In this document: positions 38,601 to 47,288 of the stretch, piece after piece
Numbering within the stretch: the stretch's first letter is position 1
Layout: each line of letters opens with the position of its first letter
DNA from: Gallionella sp.
GTDB taxonomy: Bacteria > Pseudomonadota > Gammaproteobacteria > Burkholderiales > Gallionellaceae
Assembly (NCBI GenBank): GCA_028714895.1
Contig: JAQTLM010000009.1
Location: forward strand, 1-64,000
Direction of reading: 5' to 3'
Length of the DNA stretch: 64,000 nucleotides
The notes under the pieces: generated by a model
What the model saw: only the letters and a program-made list of their open reading frames with translations
What the model was told of the DNA's origin: nothing
Database searches by the model: none
Program-made: the position numbers and the translations under genes

Positions 38601-39446
38601 TTATCCAAAAAAACCGGCATCTCCCATCACCATTTGTATGCTGCCCGTCAAGAGGACAAGATCACGTTCCGCGACATCCAGGTTCAACCGCGCAAGATTA
38701 TTACCGCACCAACCTGGTCCGGCATTGAATCCGAGCATGTGTCCTATACCTCGTGCTACACCAACATTCATGAGCATATCCCGTTCCGCACCCTGACCGG
38801 ACGTGCCCATTTCTACCAGGATCACGAGTGGTTCCAGGACTTCGGCGAGACTTTCTGTACCTTCCGTCCGCCGCAGGATCTGAAGTCATTCAAGAACGTG
38901 CCGGCACAAATCCTGAAGAAACCGCATCTCAAGCTCAGGATGCTCACGCCGCATGGCAAGTGGGGGATCCATTCAAGCTATCAGGATACGTTGCGCATGC
39001 TGACGCTGTTCCGCGGCGGACCACATATCTGGGTTTCCGAAATTGACGCCAAGCAGATCGGGCTCAAGGACAACGATTGGGTGGAACTGGTCAACAGCAA
39101 TGGCACCTCCATGTGTCGTGTGGTGCTTTCACAGCGCATTCCGCGCGGTACATCGGTGATGCATCATTCCCAGGAGATGCACATAAATAATCCGGGATCG
39201 GTTACCACCAACAAACGCGGCGGTACCCACAATGCGACGACCCGCATTATCATGAAACCGACCAACATGGTAGGCGGCTATGTGCAACTGGCCTACAGCT
39301 TTAATTACTATGGCACGGTGGGATGCAACCGCGATACCGAGATCATCATGCACAAGGTTGAGGAGCAGGATATCAAGTGGCTGGAAGCGCCGCTTACCCC
39401 GGAACGGGAAGCTCAACGCAACCCGGTCGGAATCGGCAAGCGCTGA
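35679..39446 (+). CDS. narG: Respiratory nitrate reductase alpha subunit
   Basis: A 1255-residue molybdenum subunit that reduces nitrate to nitrite on the cytoplasmic side. The N-terminal FS0 cluster ligands are visible as His52, Cys56, Cys60 and Cys95 (HGVNCTGGCSW ... GCQRGASFSWY). The molybdenum-binding Asp lies in YCDLPAASPQTWGEQTD. The length and the C-terminal molybdopterin-binding region (WVELVNSNGTSMCRVVLSQR) are normal. The start at 35679 has AGGAG eight bases upstream and matches the family N-terminus. The alternative at 35616 does not. It is the first gene of narGHJI. Confidence 0.97.
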   Translation: MSHFLDRLTYFVGMKDKETFSNGHGIVTNEDRQWESAYRTRWSHDKVVRSTHGVNCTGGCSWRIFVKNGLVAYEMQQTDYPRTREDLPNHEPRGCQRGASFSWYLYSPHRIKHPLIRGRLLDLYRAERKTGKDPVEAWAAIQADPKKRLSYVGVRGLGGFVRTKWDEVNEIIAAANIYTIKKWGPDRIFGFSPIPAMSQISYASGARYLSLIGGVCGSFYDWYCDLPAASPQTWGEQTDVPESADWYNSTYIIVTGSSLPTTRTPDAHFVVEARYNGTKVIAMSPDYGEHVKLADLWMPVNPGCDTAAFLAMGHVALKEFYIDKQDPYFQEYARKYTDLPIQVTLRKQGDAYVSDRCLNAADFADNLGESNNPEWKTIVYDEKTKAYVAPNGSIGFRWGEEGRWNLLPKNAANQQEILAELTCIDSKDAVVSVGFPHFTPGEDELLFRNVPVRKLKLANGEEALVTSVFDMQVAQYGIDRGLGGPNVAKDYNDDTVAYTPAWAAKVCNVKAMDLERTGREFAMNASQTHGKSMVIMGAAINHWYHNDMTYRSVMNLLHICGCVGQSGGGWAHYVGQEKLRPQAGWAPIAFALDWHRPPRHMNSTSYWYFHTDQWRYETLKAEDITSPAGRNKNAKEGYSIADYNVSAVRMGWLPGFPQWNANPLDLVDEAIKAGATDEASIGKHVLGKLKSGAMDISFADPDAEANWPRNIFVWRGNLIGTSGKGQQYFLKHLLGAQNNVLQEGGDGNNNKLIKWHDEGPAGKLDLFVDINFRLNSTGAYSDIVLPTATWYEKNDLNTTDMHPFIHPLSEAVSPGWESKSDWQIFKELSRVFSGMAGKHLGTRKDIVTLPMQHDSPLEMAQPFGQVKEWYKGECEPIPGKTTALLKLVERDYGSIYNKYIAIGPLMVTLGNNVKGLDWNTEAEYEELKLCNYTVRVPGVSYGMPSLEEDIYVCDSIMRMAPETCGEVAHKSWSALSKKTGISHHHLYAARQEDKITFRDIQVQPRKIITAPTWSGIESEHVSYTSCYTNIHEHIPFRTLTGRAHFYQDHEWFQDFGETFCTFRPPQDLKSFKNVPAQILKKPHLKLRMLTPHGKWGIHSSYQDTLRMLTLFRGGPHIWVSEIDAKQIGLKDNDWVELVNSNGTSMCRVVLSQRIPRGTSVMHHSQEMHINNPGSVTTNKRGGTHNATTRIIMKPTNMVGGYVQLAYSFNYYGTVGCNRDTEIIMHKVEEQDIKWLEAPLTPEREAQRNPVGIGKR

Positions 39447-39480
39447 TCGTCACGTGAATTAGGATAAATAGGAGAAACTC

Positions 39481-41046
39481 ATGAAAGTACGTGCACAATT
39501 CGCATTCATCTTTAACCTGGACAAGTGTATTGGTTGCCACACCTGTTCAGTGACGTGCAAAAACACGTGGACCAACCGCAAGGGCGTGGAATACGTCTGG
39601 TTCAATAACGTCGAATCCAAGCCCGGTATCGGTTATCCAAAAAACTGGGAAAACCAGGAAAAATGGAAGGGTGGCTGGACGCTGGTCAACGGCAAGCTGG
39701 AGCTTAAATCCGGTGGGCGTTTATCGAAACTGATAAATATTTTCTCGAACCCGGATTTGCCGCAAATCGATGATTACTACGAACCATTCACTTATAACTA
39801 TGCGCGCCTGCAAAATGCGCCGCTGTCGGAGGCAGCGCCTACTGCTCGCCCAGTCTCGCAGATTACCGGTGAATCCATTGAAAAAATCCAATGGGGCCCA
39901 AACTGGGAAGACATGATGGGAGGGGAGTGGTCCGAGCGCAGCGTGGACAAGAACATGGATGGCGTCGGCAGGGATATCTATGGCCAGTTCGAGAAAACCT
40001 TCCATATGTACTTGCCGCGTATCTGCAATCACTGCCTGAACCCGGCCTGTGTGGCTTCCTGCCCGTCCGGCTCGCTCTACAAGCGTGAAGAAGACGGTAT
40101 CGTGCTGGTCGATCAGGACAAATGCCGCGGTTGGCGTATGTGCATGAGTTCCTGCCCGTACAAGAAGGTGTACTACAACTGGGAATCCGGTAAGGCCGAA
40201 AAGTGCATCGCCTGCTACCCGCGCGTTGAAAATGGCCTGGCAACAATTTGTTCCGAAACCTGCGTCGGTCGTATTCGCTACAACGGCATCATTCTTTATG
40301 ATGCAGACCGTATTTCTGAGTTGGCCAGCGTTACCAACGAGCAGGATCTGTATGAAGCGCAGTGCAGTATCTTCCTTGACCCCAACGATCCGAAAGTGAT
40401 CGCCGCTGCTCAAGCAGAAGGCATCAACAAGGACTGGATTACTGCGGCACAAAAATCTCCTGTCTACAAGATGGCCATTGACTGGAAGATAGCATTTCCG
40501 CTGCATCCGGAATTCCGTACGTTGCCGATGGTTTGGTATGTTCCGCCGTTGTCTCCAGTAGCCAACGCGATCGATCAGGGTAAGCTGAAAACCATGCCTG
40601 ATGGTGTGATTCCGATGTCTGGCGAGATGCGCCTGCCGGTCAAATATCTGGCCAACCTGATGACTGCCGGCAAGGAAGCGCCAATCGTGCTGGCATTGAA
40701 TCGCATGATCGCGATGCGCAGTTACCAGCGCATGAAGCGTGTGGAAGGCGTAGTCAATACCAAGGCTCTGGAGGCATGCGGTATGACCGAGGAAATGGCA
40801 CAGGATATGTACCGTTACCTGGCGATCGCCAATTACGAAGACCGTTTCGTTATCCCCACCAGCCACGAGGAAGAGCGCTTGGACGATTCTCACGGCCATC
40901 AGGGGCAGAACGGATTTACCTTCGGCAACGATTCTTCGACCGGCATCAGCAAAATCACGCTATTCCCTCGGCGCCGCAAGGAATCCATGGAGCCGAGAGA
41001 AAAAGCTCCGATGGCGGCTGATAGCCCATTTACGGGCGACCGCTAA
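39481..41046 (+). CDS. narH: Respiratory nitrate reductase beta subunit
   Basis: A 521-residue iron-sulfur subunit carrying electrons from NarI to NarG. All four cluster motifs are present: CIGCHTCSVTC, CNHCLNPACVASCP, CRGWRMCMSSCP (the Trp marks the 3Fe-4S site) and KCIACYPRVENG with CSETCVGR. The C-terminal extension of about 40 residues is variable. It lies 34 bases after narG, with GGAG before the start. Confidence 0.97.
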   Translation: MKVRAQFAFIFNLDKCIGCHTCSVTCKNTWTNRKGVEYVWFNNVESKPGIGYPKNWENQEKWKGGWTLVNGKLELKSGGRLSKLINIFSNPDLPQIDDYYEPFTYNYARLQNAPLSEAAPTARPVSQITGESIEKIQWGPNWEDMMGGEWSERSVDKNMDGVGRDIYGQFEKTFHMYLPRICNHCLNPACVASCPSGSLYKREEDGIVLVDQDKCRGWRMCMSSCPYKKVYYNWESGKAEKCIACYPRVENGLATICSETCVGRIRYNGIILYDADRISELASVTNEQDLYEAQCSIFLDPNDPKVIAAAQAEGINKDWITAAQKSPVYKMAIDWKIAFPLHPEFRTLPMVWYVPPLSPVANAIDQGKLKTMPDGVIPMSGEMRLPVKYLANLMTAGKEAPIVLALNRMIAMRSYQRMKRVEGVVNTKALEACGMTEEMAQDMYRYLAIANYEDRFVIPTSHEEERLDDSHGHQGQNGFTFGNDSSTGISKITLFPRRRKESMEPREKAPMAADSPFTGDR

Positions 41047-41056
41047 GGGGAAAGTC

Positions 41057-41581
41057 ATGCAAATTTATAAAATTTTATCAGTGCTGCTGGAATATCCGGA
41101 AGAGGAGTTGATTGATAGCCTGCCGGAAATCCGCACGATACTCAATGACAGCACAGAAATTGATGCAGCGGAAAAGGTGGCCTTGCGGAAGTTTCTTGAC
41201 CACCTGGTAAGCATGCCGCTGACTGAACTTCAGGCCTACTATGTGCGGACTTTTGATAGCACTCCGGAGCACAGCCTGCACCTGACACACCATTTATTCG
41301 GTGATGAAAGCGACAGGGAGCGTGGTCCGGCGCTGATCGACCTTGGGGAAATGTTTAAGGAGTATGGCGTAACAACGGTGACGAATGAGTTGCCGGATTA
41401 CCTGCCATTGCTTCTGGAATTTGCTTCTCATCTGGAAGAAAACGAGGCGATGGTGTTCTTGTCCGATGTCAACAAGGTGTTGAATACGCTGATCGAGAAC
41501 CTGACTAAGGTCGAGAGTCCTTATGCTGCCCCGCTTTCCATCATCGAGAGTCGGGCTACGTTGACTCGTTTGGCTGCTTAA
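41057..41581 (+). CDS. narJ: Nitrate reductase molybdenum cofactor assembly chaperone
   Basis: A 174-residue all-helical TorD/NarJ-type chaperone, needed to insert the molybdenum cofactor into NarG and not part of the final enzyme. Recognisable stretches are LLEYPEEELI at the N-terminus, LTELQAYYVRTFD and LPDYLPLLLEFASHLE. It is placed 10 bases after narH and 16 before narI, as in other nar operons, and is shorter than the enterobacterial homologue. Confidence 0.93.
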   Translation: MQIYKILSVLLEYPEEELIDSLPEIRTILNDSTEIDAAEKVALRKFLDHLVSMPLTELQAYYVRTFDSTPEHSLHLTHHLFGDESDRERGPALIDLGEMFKEYGVTTVTNELPDYLPLLLEFASHLEENEAMVFLSDVNKVLNTLIENLTKVESPYAAPLSIIESRATLTRLAA

Positions 41582-41597
41582 ATTTAAGGAGAATGAA

Positions 41598-42344
41598 ATG
41601 AATGAAAGTGTTTTTAGCCTGCACAATGTGCTCTTCGGCGTGTACCCATACGTCTGTCTCGCAGTGTTTGGGATAGGCAGTTGGTTGCGCTTTGATCGCG
41701 AGCAATACGGTTGGAAAAGCGATTCCAGCCAACTGCTATCCAAAGGCAGTATGCGTTGGGCAAGCAACCTGTTCCATGTCGGCGTGCTCGCAATCTTCGG
41801 TGGGCACTTCGTGGGTTTGTTGACGCCGCATTTCGTATTTGCGGCGGTCATGCCGGATATCACGCACCAATATGTCGCCATCACTGCGGGTTCTATTTTT
41901 GGCGCTTTGGCCTTTATCGGCGGTACCATCTTATGGTTTCGGCGGTTCTTTAATCCGCGCATTTCGCTCACCAGCCGCTGGGCGGACAAGTTCATCCTGA
42001 CTTGGTTGATGATTACGCTGATTCTCGGAATTTCTACCATCCCCGTGTCGCTGGGCCATGCCGGCCACGGCGACCCACGCATAGTGACCGCCTTGGCAGA
42101 ATGGATACAGAGCATCATGTATTTGCATCCCAACCCAGCTTATATCGAAGGAGTTGATACGGTATTCAAAATACACCTGTTGTTCGGTATGACGGTGTTT
42201 TTGGTATTTCCGTTTACCCGTATGGTGCATATCTGGAGCGCACCGATCGGTTATCTGGCACGTTCCTACCAAATCGTGCGCACCAAGCGTTTGAAGTATA
42301 TGGAAACCGACAGATACGACCAGCATAAACCAATAGATATGTAA
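41598..42344 (+). CDS. narI: Respiratory nitrate reductase gamma subunit (cytochrome b)
   Basis: A 248-residue membrane subunit with five hydrophobic helices that oxidises quinol and passes electrons to NarH. Histidines for the two b hemes lie in LFHVGVLAIFGGHFVGL and in KIHLLFGMTVFLVFPFTRMVHIW (read in parts). AAGGAG precedes the start. It ends the narGHJI unit and is followed by a probable terminator. Confidence 0.95.
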   Translation: MNESVFSLHNVLFGVYPYVCLAVFGIGSWLRFDREQYGWKSDSSQLLSKGSMRWASNLFHVGVLAIFGGHFVGLLTPHFVFAAVMPDITHQYVAITAGSIFGALAFIGGTILWFRRFFNPRISLTSRWADKFILTWLMITLILGISTIPVSLGHAGHGDPRIVTALAEWIQSIMYLHPNPAYIEGVDTVFKIHLLFGMTVFLVFPFTRMVHIWSAPIGYLARSYQIVRTKRLKYMETDRYDQHKPIDM

Positions 42345-42352
42345 GTGTTTTT

Positions 42353-42376
42353 GAGCAGTATTGCTGCTTAGTTTTT
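42353..42376 (+). terminator. Probable Rho-independent terminator after narI
   Basis: AGCAG (42354-42358) pairs with CTGCT (42364-42368) around a TATTG loop, with a possible extra G-U pair. It is followed by TAG and five T residues. The stem is short, so confidence is moderate. It would end the narGHJI transcript. Confidence 0.55.
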
Positions 42377-42399
42377 CGTATTGTTATTCAGGGCGCTCT

Positions 42400-42480
42400 G
42401 TTCGACCGGTTGTTTACGGAAGGGCAGCGCGCCCTGACCTTATGGTGGCTCCGTTACGATCCGCGCTGCGACCCCGCAAT
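42400..42480 (+). repeat. Degenerate copy of the carbonic anhydrase 5' coding region
   Basis: This stretch is similar to 42601-42681 inside the following gene, at a fixed distance of 201 bases. TTACGGAAGGGCAGCG and CGCGCTGCGACCC match exactly. It would encode LFDRLFTEGQR...RYDPRCDP against LFDRLITEGQRP...CCDSRCDP in the gene. The active-site CCDSR is lost in this copy. It is a partial tandem duplication left as leader sequence. Confidence 0.75.
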
Positions 42481-42526
42481 GCCGATCGCCGGCTCATGCG
42501 CCTCATTTATCTATGACCACAAAATT

Positions 42527-43243
42527 ATGAGCGACGTTAATATATTTCTGAAGGGCTTCAGGCGCTTCCAGCATCATTACTTTGACAGGAATCCGGAGCT
42601 GTTCGACCGCTTGATTACGGAAGGGCAGCGTCCGCGGGCTTTGGTGGTGGCCTGTTGCGATTCGCGCTGCGACCCTGGGGTGCTGACCGACAGTGAGCCC
42701 GGCGACATGTTTGTGGTACGCAATGTTGCCAACCTCGTTCCACCACACATCCAGGCGGCTTCCTATGCCGGCACCACTTCCGCCATCGCGTTTGCGATAT
42801 GCAACCTGGCAGTGGAGCATGTTATCGTCATGGGACATGCCAGATGTGGCGGTATCCGCGCGTTGATGGAGAACAAGTCACCCGATTGTGACGAGGAGCA
42901 ACTCATCGCGAAATGGCTTGGAATTGCTGCGGATGCGCGGCTGCAGGTGTTGAAGGAATTGCCGGGAAAATCGCAGGAAATCCAGACGCGTGCCTGTGAG
43001 CAAGCGTCCATCCTTAAGTCACTGGAAAACCTGATGTCCTACCCTTGGATCAGCCGGCGCGTCAATGATGGCAAGCTGGCGCTGCACGGCTGGTATTTCG
43101 ATATGGAAAATGGAACATTGATGCAATATCACAGTGATGCTGGGGAATTCCGTGTGGTTGAGCCACACCCTGAAGGAAGCGCAGACCATTTTGAGGAGCC
43201 TCACAGGCAACCGCAACGGCTATTTGCAAATAGGGGTATTTAG
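42527..43243 (+). CDS. can: Beta-class carbonic anhydrase
   Basis: A 238-residue enzyme interconverting CO2 and bicarbonate. The zinc ligands and dyad are visible: Cys with Asp/Arg in VVACCDSRCDP, then His and Cys in MGHARCGGIRALM. The start at 42527 (MSDVNIFLKGFRRFQ) fits the family. The open frame continues upstream to 42410 through a degenerate duplicate of the gene's own 5' part, which is not expected to be translated. Its placement behind narGHJI suggests co-location with anaerobic metabolism, but a terminator-like hairpin separates them. Confidence 0.92.
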   Translation: MSDVNIFLKGFRRFQHHYFDRNPELFDRLITEGQRPRALVVACCDSRCDPGVLTDSEPGDMFVVRNVANLVPPHIQAASYAGTTSAIAFAICNLAVEHVIVMGHARCGGIRALMENKSPDCDEEQLIAKWLGIAADARLQVLKELPGKSQEIQTRACEQASILKSLENLMSYPWISRRVNDGKLALHGWYFDMENGTLMQYHSDAGEFRVVEPHPEGSADHFEEPHRQPQRLFANRGI

Positions 43244-43386
43244 AGCCCATTTCAGCAGGTTTTTACACCGCGTTGGAACTGGGCGCGGAGGGGGCACAAC
43301 CAACATTGCGGGCGCGGCTCTAGTGCCCACTTCGGCTCGGTTTGTGAGTTATAATTTTCCCTGCTTCACACAAGCGAGCAAAACAA

Positions 43387-43533
43387 ATGATCAATAATAT
43401 TCTTGAAATGTGGTATTGGTCTTTAATGTTGATAGCACTGATTGGGATTGGTATTTGGCGCGCTATTTGTTTTGTGCAGTATTTGTGGTCTATCTTGAAG
43501 AACCGAAAAACCGAACCTCCACGCAGTTCCTAG
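43387..43533 (+). CDS. Possible 48-residue membrane peptide
   Basis: This short frame encodes a peptide with a polar start (MINNILEMWYW), one hydrophobic helix (SLMLIALIGIGIW) and a basic tail (WSILKNRKTEPPRSS). A TATAAT-like box lies at 43350-43355. No strong ribosome-binding site is seen. It stands in a 600-base interval (43244-43846) otherwise free of genes. The composition is that of a real single-span small protein, but the evidence is thin. Confidence 0.4.
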   Translation: MINNILEMWYWSLMLIALIGIGIWRAICFVQYLWSILKNRKTEPPRSS

Positions 43534-43589
43534 GGGACTTGTGGTATTCACGCGGTATGTGGCTGCCCCTGGCTGTAAACAAGCCATCC

Positions 43590-43620
43590 GACTTAGTGAG
43601 CGAAGTCTGCTCACTAAGTC
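43590..43620. other. Perfect 12-bp hairpin upstream of hfq
   Basis: GACTTAGTGAGC (43590-43601) and GCTCACTAAGTC (43609-43620) pair perfectly across a seven-base loop. No T-run follows. It lies between the small peptide frame and the terminator before hfq, and could be part of a small structured RNA. Confidence 0.6.
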
Positions 43621-43739
43621 GCTGGTTATCAGGGCGAACGGATTCAGGCAAACGTCTTGGCTCGGGCCCAATGAACAACCGACTTGGTTTATGACGTATT
43701 CCGCAAATTCGTTCAACTTCATCAGTGTGCCATCAACAG

Positions 43740-43764
43740 CGCCCCGTTTAACCGGGGCGTTTTG
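43740..43764 (+). terminator. Rho-independent terminator upstream of hfq
   Basis: CGCCCCG (43740-43746) pairs with CGGGGCG (43753-43759) around a TTTAAC loop and is followed by TTTTGTT. This ends whatever is transcribed from the 43.3-43.7 kb interval. hfq starts 82 bases later, so it needs its own promoter after this point. Confidence 0.85.
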
Positions 43765-43846
43765 TTAACTTTTGGGCAAATATATTCACAGCTGCACCGG
43801 AATCCAGTAAAGTGCCATCCCGTTCCTAACCGATAAGAGCAATAAC

Positions 43847-44083
43847 ATGAGTGCAAAAGGACAGCAACTGCAAGACCCATTTCTCAATGCACTGCGTAAA
43901 GAGCATGTGCAGGTCGCGATTTACCTGGTGAACGGCATCAAGTTGCAAGGCCAGGTTGAGTCATTCGATCAGTATGTGGTGCTGCTGAAAAATACCATTA
44001 CGCAAATGGTTTACAAACACGCTATTTCCACTATCGTTCCGGCACGCGCGGTCAATATTCCCTTCGAAGACGCTGCCGAATAA
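43847..44083 (+). CDS. hfq: RNA chaperone Hfq
   Basis: A 78-residue Sm-like protein with both Sm motifs: the opening [19 protein letters not shown], then [18 protein letters not shown], and the C-terminal [11 protein letters not shown] carrying the YKH-type lateral RNA site. It forms a hexamer that pairs small RNAs with messengers. Its stop overlaps the hflX start by one base (TAATG), giving the usual hfq-hflX-hflK-hflC operon. Confidence 0.97.
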   Translation: MSAKGQQLQDPFLNALRKEHVQVAIYLVNGIKLQGQVESFDQYVVLLKNTITQMVYKHAISTIVPARAVNIPFEDAAE

Positions 44084-45207
44084 TGCAGCAACAGCCCCCC
44101 GGCCCTGAGGCCGCAGTTCTGGTCAGCATTGACTTCGGCGAAAGCGACCACAGCGAAAGTTTGGAGGAGTTGCGTTTGCTGGCCGAAACTGCCGGTGTAC
44201 GCACGCTGGCTGTCGTTCAAACCAAGCGGCAACGCCCTGATGCGGCATTGTTCGCGGGCAGCGGCAAGGTGCAGGAAATTGCCGAGCTCGTCGAGCGCAT
44301 GGAAGTTCCACTGGTCATTTTTAATCATGATCTTTCCCCCGCGCAAATGCGCAACCTGACCGCCAAGCTGAATACGCGGGTGATCGACCGGACCATGTTG
44401 ATCCTGGATATTTTTGCGCAGCGCGCGCAAAGCCACGAAGGCAAGTTTCAGGTCGAGCTGGCGCAGCTAAAGTATCTCGCCACGCACTTGGTCGGCATGA
44501 ATCAGGACATGGGGCAACAAAAACATGCCGTTGGTGCGCGCGGCCCCGGTGAAACCAAGCTGGAACTGGATCGGCGCAAGTTGGATAAACGCGTTCATTT
44601 ATTGAAAGAACGCCTGGAGAAGCTCAAAAAGCAGCGCGTGGTACAGCGCCGTGCGCGCAATCGCCACGATGTGTTGTCGGTATCCATTGTCGGTTATACC
44701 AATGCGGGCAAGTCCACGCTGTTCAACAGGCTGACCCGCGCGGATGTGTATGTGGCCGATCAGTTGTTCGCCACGCTGGATACCACTTCGCGTCGTATGT
44801 TCACCGAGGGACAAGGCGAAATCGTGGTGTCTGACACCGTCGGTTTTATCCGCCATTTGCCGCATTCCCTGGTTGCCGCATTTCGCAGCACACTGGAGGA
44901 AACCGTGCAGGCGGATTTGTTGCTGCATGTGGTGGACGCCAATAACACCAACCGCGACGACCAGATTGCCGAGGTGAACAAGGTGCTGGCGGAGATCGGT
45001 GCGGCGGATATCCCGCAGGTTCTGGTGTTCAATAAAATCGATTTGCAGGATGTTCCGCCCAGCGTGCAGCGCGACGAATATGGTAAAATCGCCAGCGTTT
45101 TCCTGAGCGCCAAAAGCGGCGCGGGGATGGATGGTTTGCGGCTCGTCCTGGATGAGGCCAAGGCCGCGCGTCAGGCTGCTGAAGCAATTAAATCAACCAC
45201 ACAGTGA
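44083..45207 (+). CDS. hflX: GTPase HflX
   Basis: A 374-residue ribosome-associated GTPase of the OBG-HflX class. The N-terminal HflX domain contains RARGPGETKLELD. The GTPase motifs are G1 GYTNAGKST, G3 DTVGF and G4 NKID. It binds and splits ribosomes, particularly after heat stress. It is the second gene of the hfq operon, followed by hflK nine bases later. Confidence 0.95.
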   Translation: MQQQPPGPEAAVLVSIDFGESDHSESLEELRLLAETAGVRTLAVVQTKRQRPDAALFAGSGKVQEIAELVERMEVPLVIFNHDLSPAQMRNLTAKLNTRVIDRTMLILDIFAQRAQSHEGKFQVELAQLKYLATHLVGMNQDMGQQKHAVGARGPGETKLELDRRKLDKRVHLLKERLEKLKKQRVVQRRARNRHDVLSVSIVGYTNAGKSTLFNRLTRADVYVADQLFATLDTTSRRMFTEGQGEIVVSDTVGFIRHLPHSLVAAFRSTLEETVQADLLLHVVDANNTNRDDQIAEVNKVLAEIGAADIPQVLVFNKIDLQDVPPSVQRDEYGKIASVFLSAKSGAGMDGLRLVLDEAKAARQAAEAIKSTTQ

Positions 45208-45216
45208 GTATAAATT

Positions 45217-46410
45217 ATGGGATTGAATGACCCGCAATGGGGTAAAAAGAACAGCGGCGGCCCGCCCGATCTTGATGAGTTGCTGCGCAAGCTCAACGCA
45301 AAAGTCGCGGCCATGCTGGGCGGAAAAGGCGGCAAGGGCGGTGAAGGTAAGCCCGGCGGCGGCATGCCAATGAAAAATTTCGGTGGAGGCATCGGCTTGA
45401 TCGCCGCGATAGCCGCGTTGATCTGGCTGGGCAGCGGCTTCTATATTGTGGATGCCAGCCAGCGCGGCGTGGTGTTGCGCTTTGGTAAGCTGCTCGAAAT
45501 GACCCAGCCGGGCCCGCGCTGGCATTTGCCGTTCCCGGTTGAAACGGTGGAAATTGTCAATCTGAGTCAGGTCAGGACGGTGGAAGTCGGTTACCGCGAT
45601 AACGTTAAAAATAAAATGCTGAAAGAGTCGTTGATGCTGACTGATGATGAAAACATCATCGACATTCAATTCGCAGTGCAGTACTTCCTGAGCGATCCGG
45701 CTGACTATTTGTTCAATAACCGCATGCCCGATGAGAATGTGCGCCAAGCTGCAGAGACCGCCATCCGCGAGGTGGTTGGAAAAAACAAGATGGACTTCGT
45801 GCTCTATGAAGGCCGTGAGCAAGTAGCCGCCTCGGCGACCAAATTGATACAGGAGATTCTGGACCGCTACAAATCGGGCATTTTGATCAGCAAGCTGACC
45901 ATGCAGAATGCGCAGCCGCCCGAACAAGTTCAGGCAGCCTTTGATGACGCAGTAAAGGCCGGCCAAGATCGCGAGCGGCAAAAGAACGAGGGACAGGCTT
46001 ACGCGAATGACGTGGTGCCGCGCGCACGCGGCACGGCGGCGCGCCTGATACAGGAGTCGGAAGGCTACAGGCAAAGTGTGATCGCCAATGCCGAGGGTGA
46101 TGCCAGCCGCTTCAAGCAGATTCTCGTCGAGTATGAAAAGGCTCCCGCCGTCACGCGCGAGCGCATGTATCTGGACACGATGCAGCAAGTGATGAGCAAT
46201 ATCAGCAAGGTGATGGTCGATCAGAAGAATGGCAACAGCTTGCTGTATTTGCCGCTGGATAAGCTAGTGGAAAGTACACGCACCGCTGCTGCGGCCACGG
46301 AGGCGCCGGCTGCTCTTGTTCCTGTCCCCGTCACTTCGCAGTCAAGCGATAACACTGCGGCGCAACGCGCACGGGATTCGTTGCTCAGCCGCGACAGGGA
46401 GGCACGCTAA
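45217..46410 (+). CDS. hflK: HflK subunit of the HflKC membrane complex
   Basis: A 397-residue SPFH/band-7 protein with a glycine-rich cytosolic start (GGKGGKGGEGKPGGG), one membrane helix (about residues 52-72) and a periplasmic band-7 domain (GVVLRFGKLLEMTQPGPRW). A long helical region follows. With HflC it forms a large cage around FtsH and limits its proteolysis. The stop and the hflC start overlap as TAATG. Confidence 0.95.
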   Translation: MGLNDPQWGKKNSGGPPDLDELLRKLNAKVAAMLGGKGGKGGEGKPGGGMPMKNFGGGIGLIAAIAALIWLGSGFYIVDASQRGVVLRFGKLLEMTQPGPRWHLPFPVETVEIVNLSQVRTVEVGYRDNVKNKMLKESLMLTDDENIIDIQFAVQYFLSDPADYLFNNRMPDENVRQAAETAIREVVGKNKMDFVLYEGREQVAASATKLIQEILDRYKSGILISKLTMQNAQPPEQVQAAFDDAVKAGQDRERQKNEGQAYANDVVPRARGTAARLIQESEGYRQSVIANAEGDASRFKQILVEYEKAPAVTRERMYLDTMQQVMSNISKVMVDQKNGNSLLYLPLDKLVESTRTAAAATEAPAALVPVPVTSQSSDNTAAQRARDSLLSRDREAR

Positions 46411-47288
46411 TGAACAAGAGTATCGGTAACATATTGATTGGCGCGGTTGCCGCGCTGGTTCTATTGAGCATGAGCGTGTTCGTGGTGGATCAGCGCCAGG
46501 ATGCGATTGTGTTCCAGTTGGGCGAAGTGGTTAGCGTTAAAACCGAGCCCGGGCTTTATTTCAAGGTACCGCTGATGCAGAATGTGCGCTATTTTGATTC
46601 GCGCATTCTCACGCTGGATACCGTGGATCCGGAGCGCTTTATTACAGCGGAAAAAAAGAATGTGCTGGTGGATTCTTTCGTCAAGTGGCGCATCGTGGAT
46701 GTGAAGCAATATTACGTCAGCGTGGGCGGTGATGAAATACGTGCCAGGACACGTCTATTGCAGACGGTAAATTCCAGTATGCGCGAGGAATTCGGCAAGC
46801 GCACCATCCATGAAGTGGTGTCCGGCGAACGCGAAAAAATCATGACGGTGCTACGCGAAAAAACTGATAGCGATGCGCGCAAGATCGGTGTGCAGGTACT
46901 GGACGTGCGCCTGAAGCGAGTTGATTTTCCGCTGGAAATCAGCGAGTCGGTATATCGCCGCATGGATGCCGAACGCAAGCGAGTAGCGAATGAATTGCGC
47001 GCTTCCGGCGCGGCTGAAGGCGAAAAGATCAAGGCGGATGCCGACAGGCAACGCGAGGTGACTCTGGCGGAAGCCTATCGTACAGCGCAAAAAACCAAGG
47101 GCGAGGGCGATGCCAAGGCTTCTGCTTTGTATGCGGCTGCATTCGGCCGCAATGCCGAGTTTTATTCGTTCTACCGCAGCCTGGAAGCCTACAAGCAAAG
47201 CTTCAAGAACAAGAGTGACGTGATGGTGCTGGATCCGAGCTCGGCGTTCTTCAAGTATTTGAAGAGCTCCGGCAAGGGCGGTAAGTAG
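46410..47288 (+). CDS. hflC: HflC subunit of the HflKC membrane complex
   Basis: A 292-residue band-7 protein with an N-terminal membrane helix (residues 7-26) and the HflC signature VDQRQDAIVFQLGEVV. A helical C-terminal part ends in VMVLDPSSAFFKYLK. It partners HflK in control of the FtsH protease. Its stop codon overlaps the start of the next small gene by one base. Confidence 0.95.
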   Translation: MNKSIGNILIGAVAALVLLSMSVFVVDQRQDAIVFQLGEVVSVKTEPGLYFKVPLMQNVRYFDSRILTLDTVDPERFITAEKKNVLVDSFVKWRIVDVKQYYVSVGGDEIRARTRLLQTVNSSMREEFGKRTIHEVVSGEREKIMTVLREKTDSDARKIGVQVLDVRLKRVDFPLEISESVYRRMDAERKRVANELRASGAAEGEKIKADADRQREVTLAEAYRTAQKTKGEGDAKASALYAAAFGRNAEFYSFYRSLEAYKQSFKNKSDVMVLDPSSAFFKYLKSSGKGGK

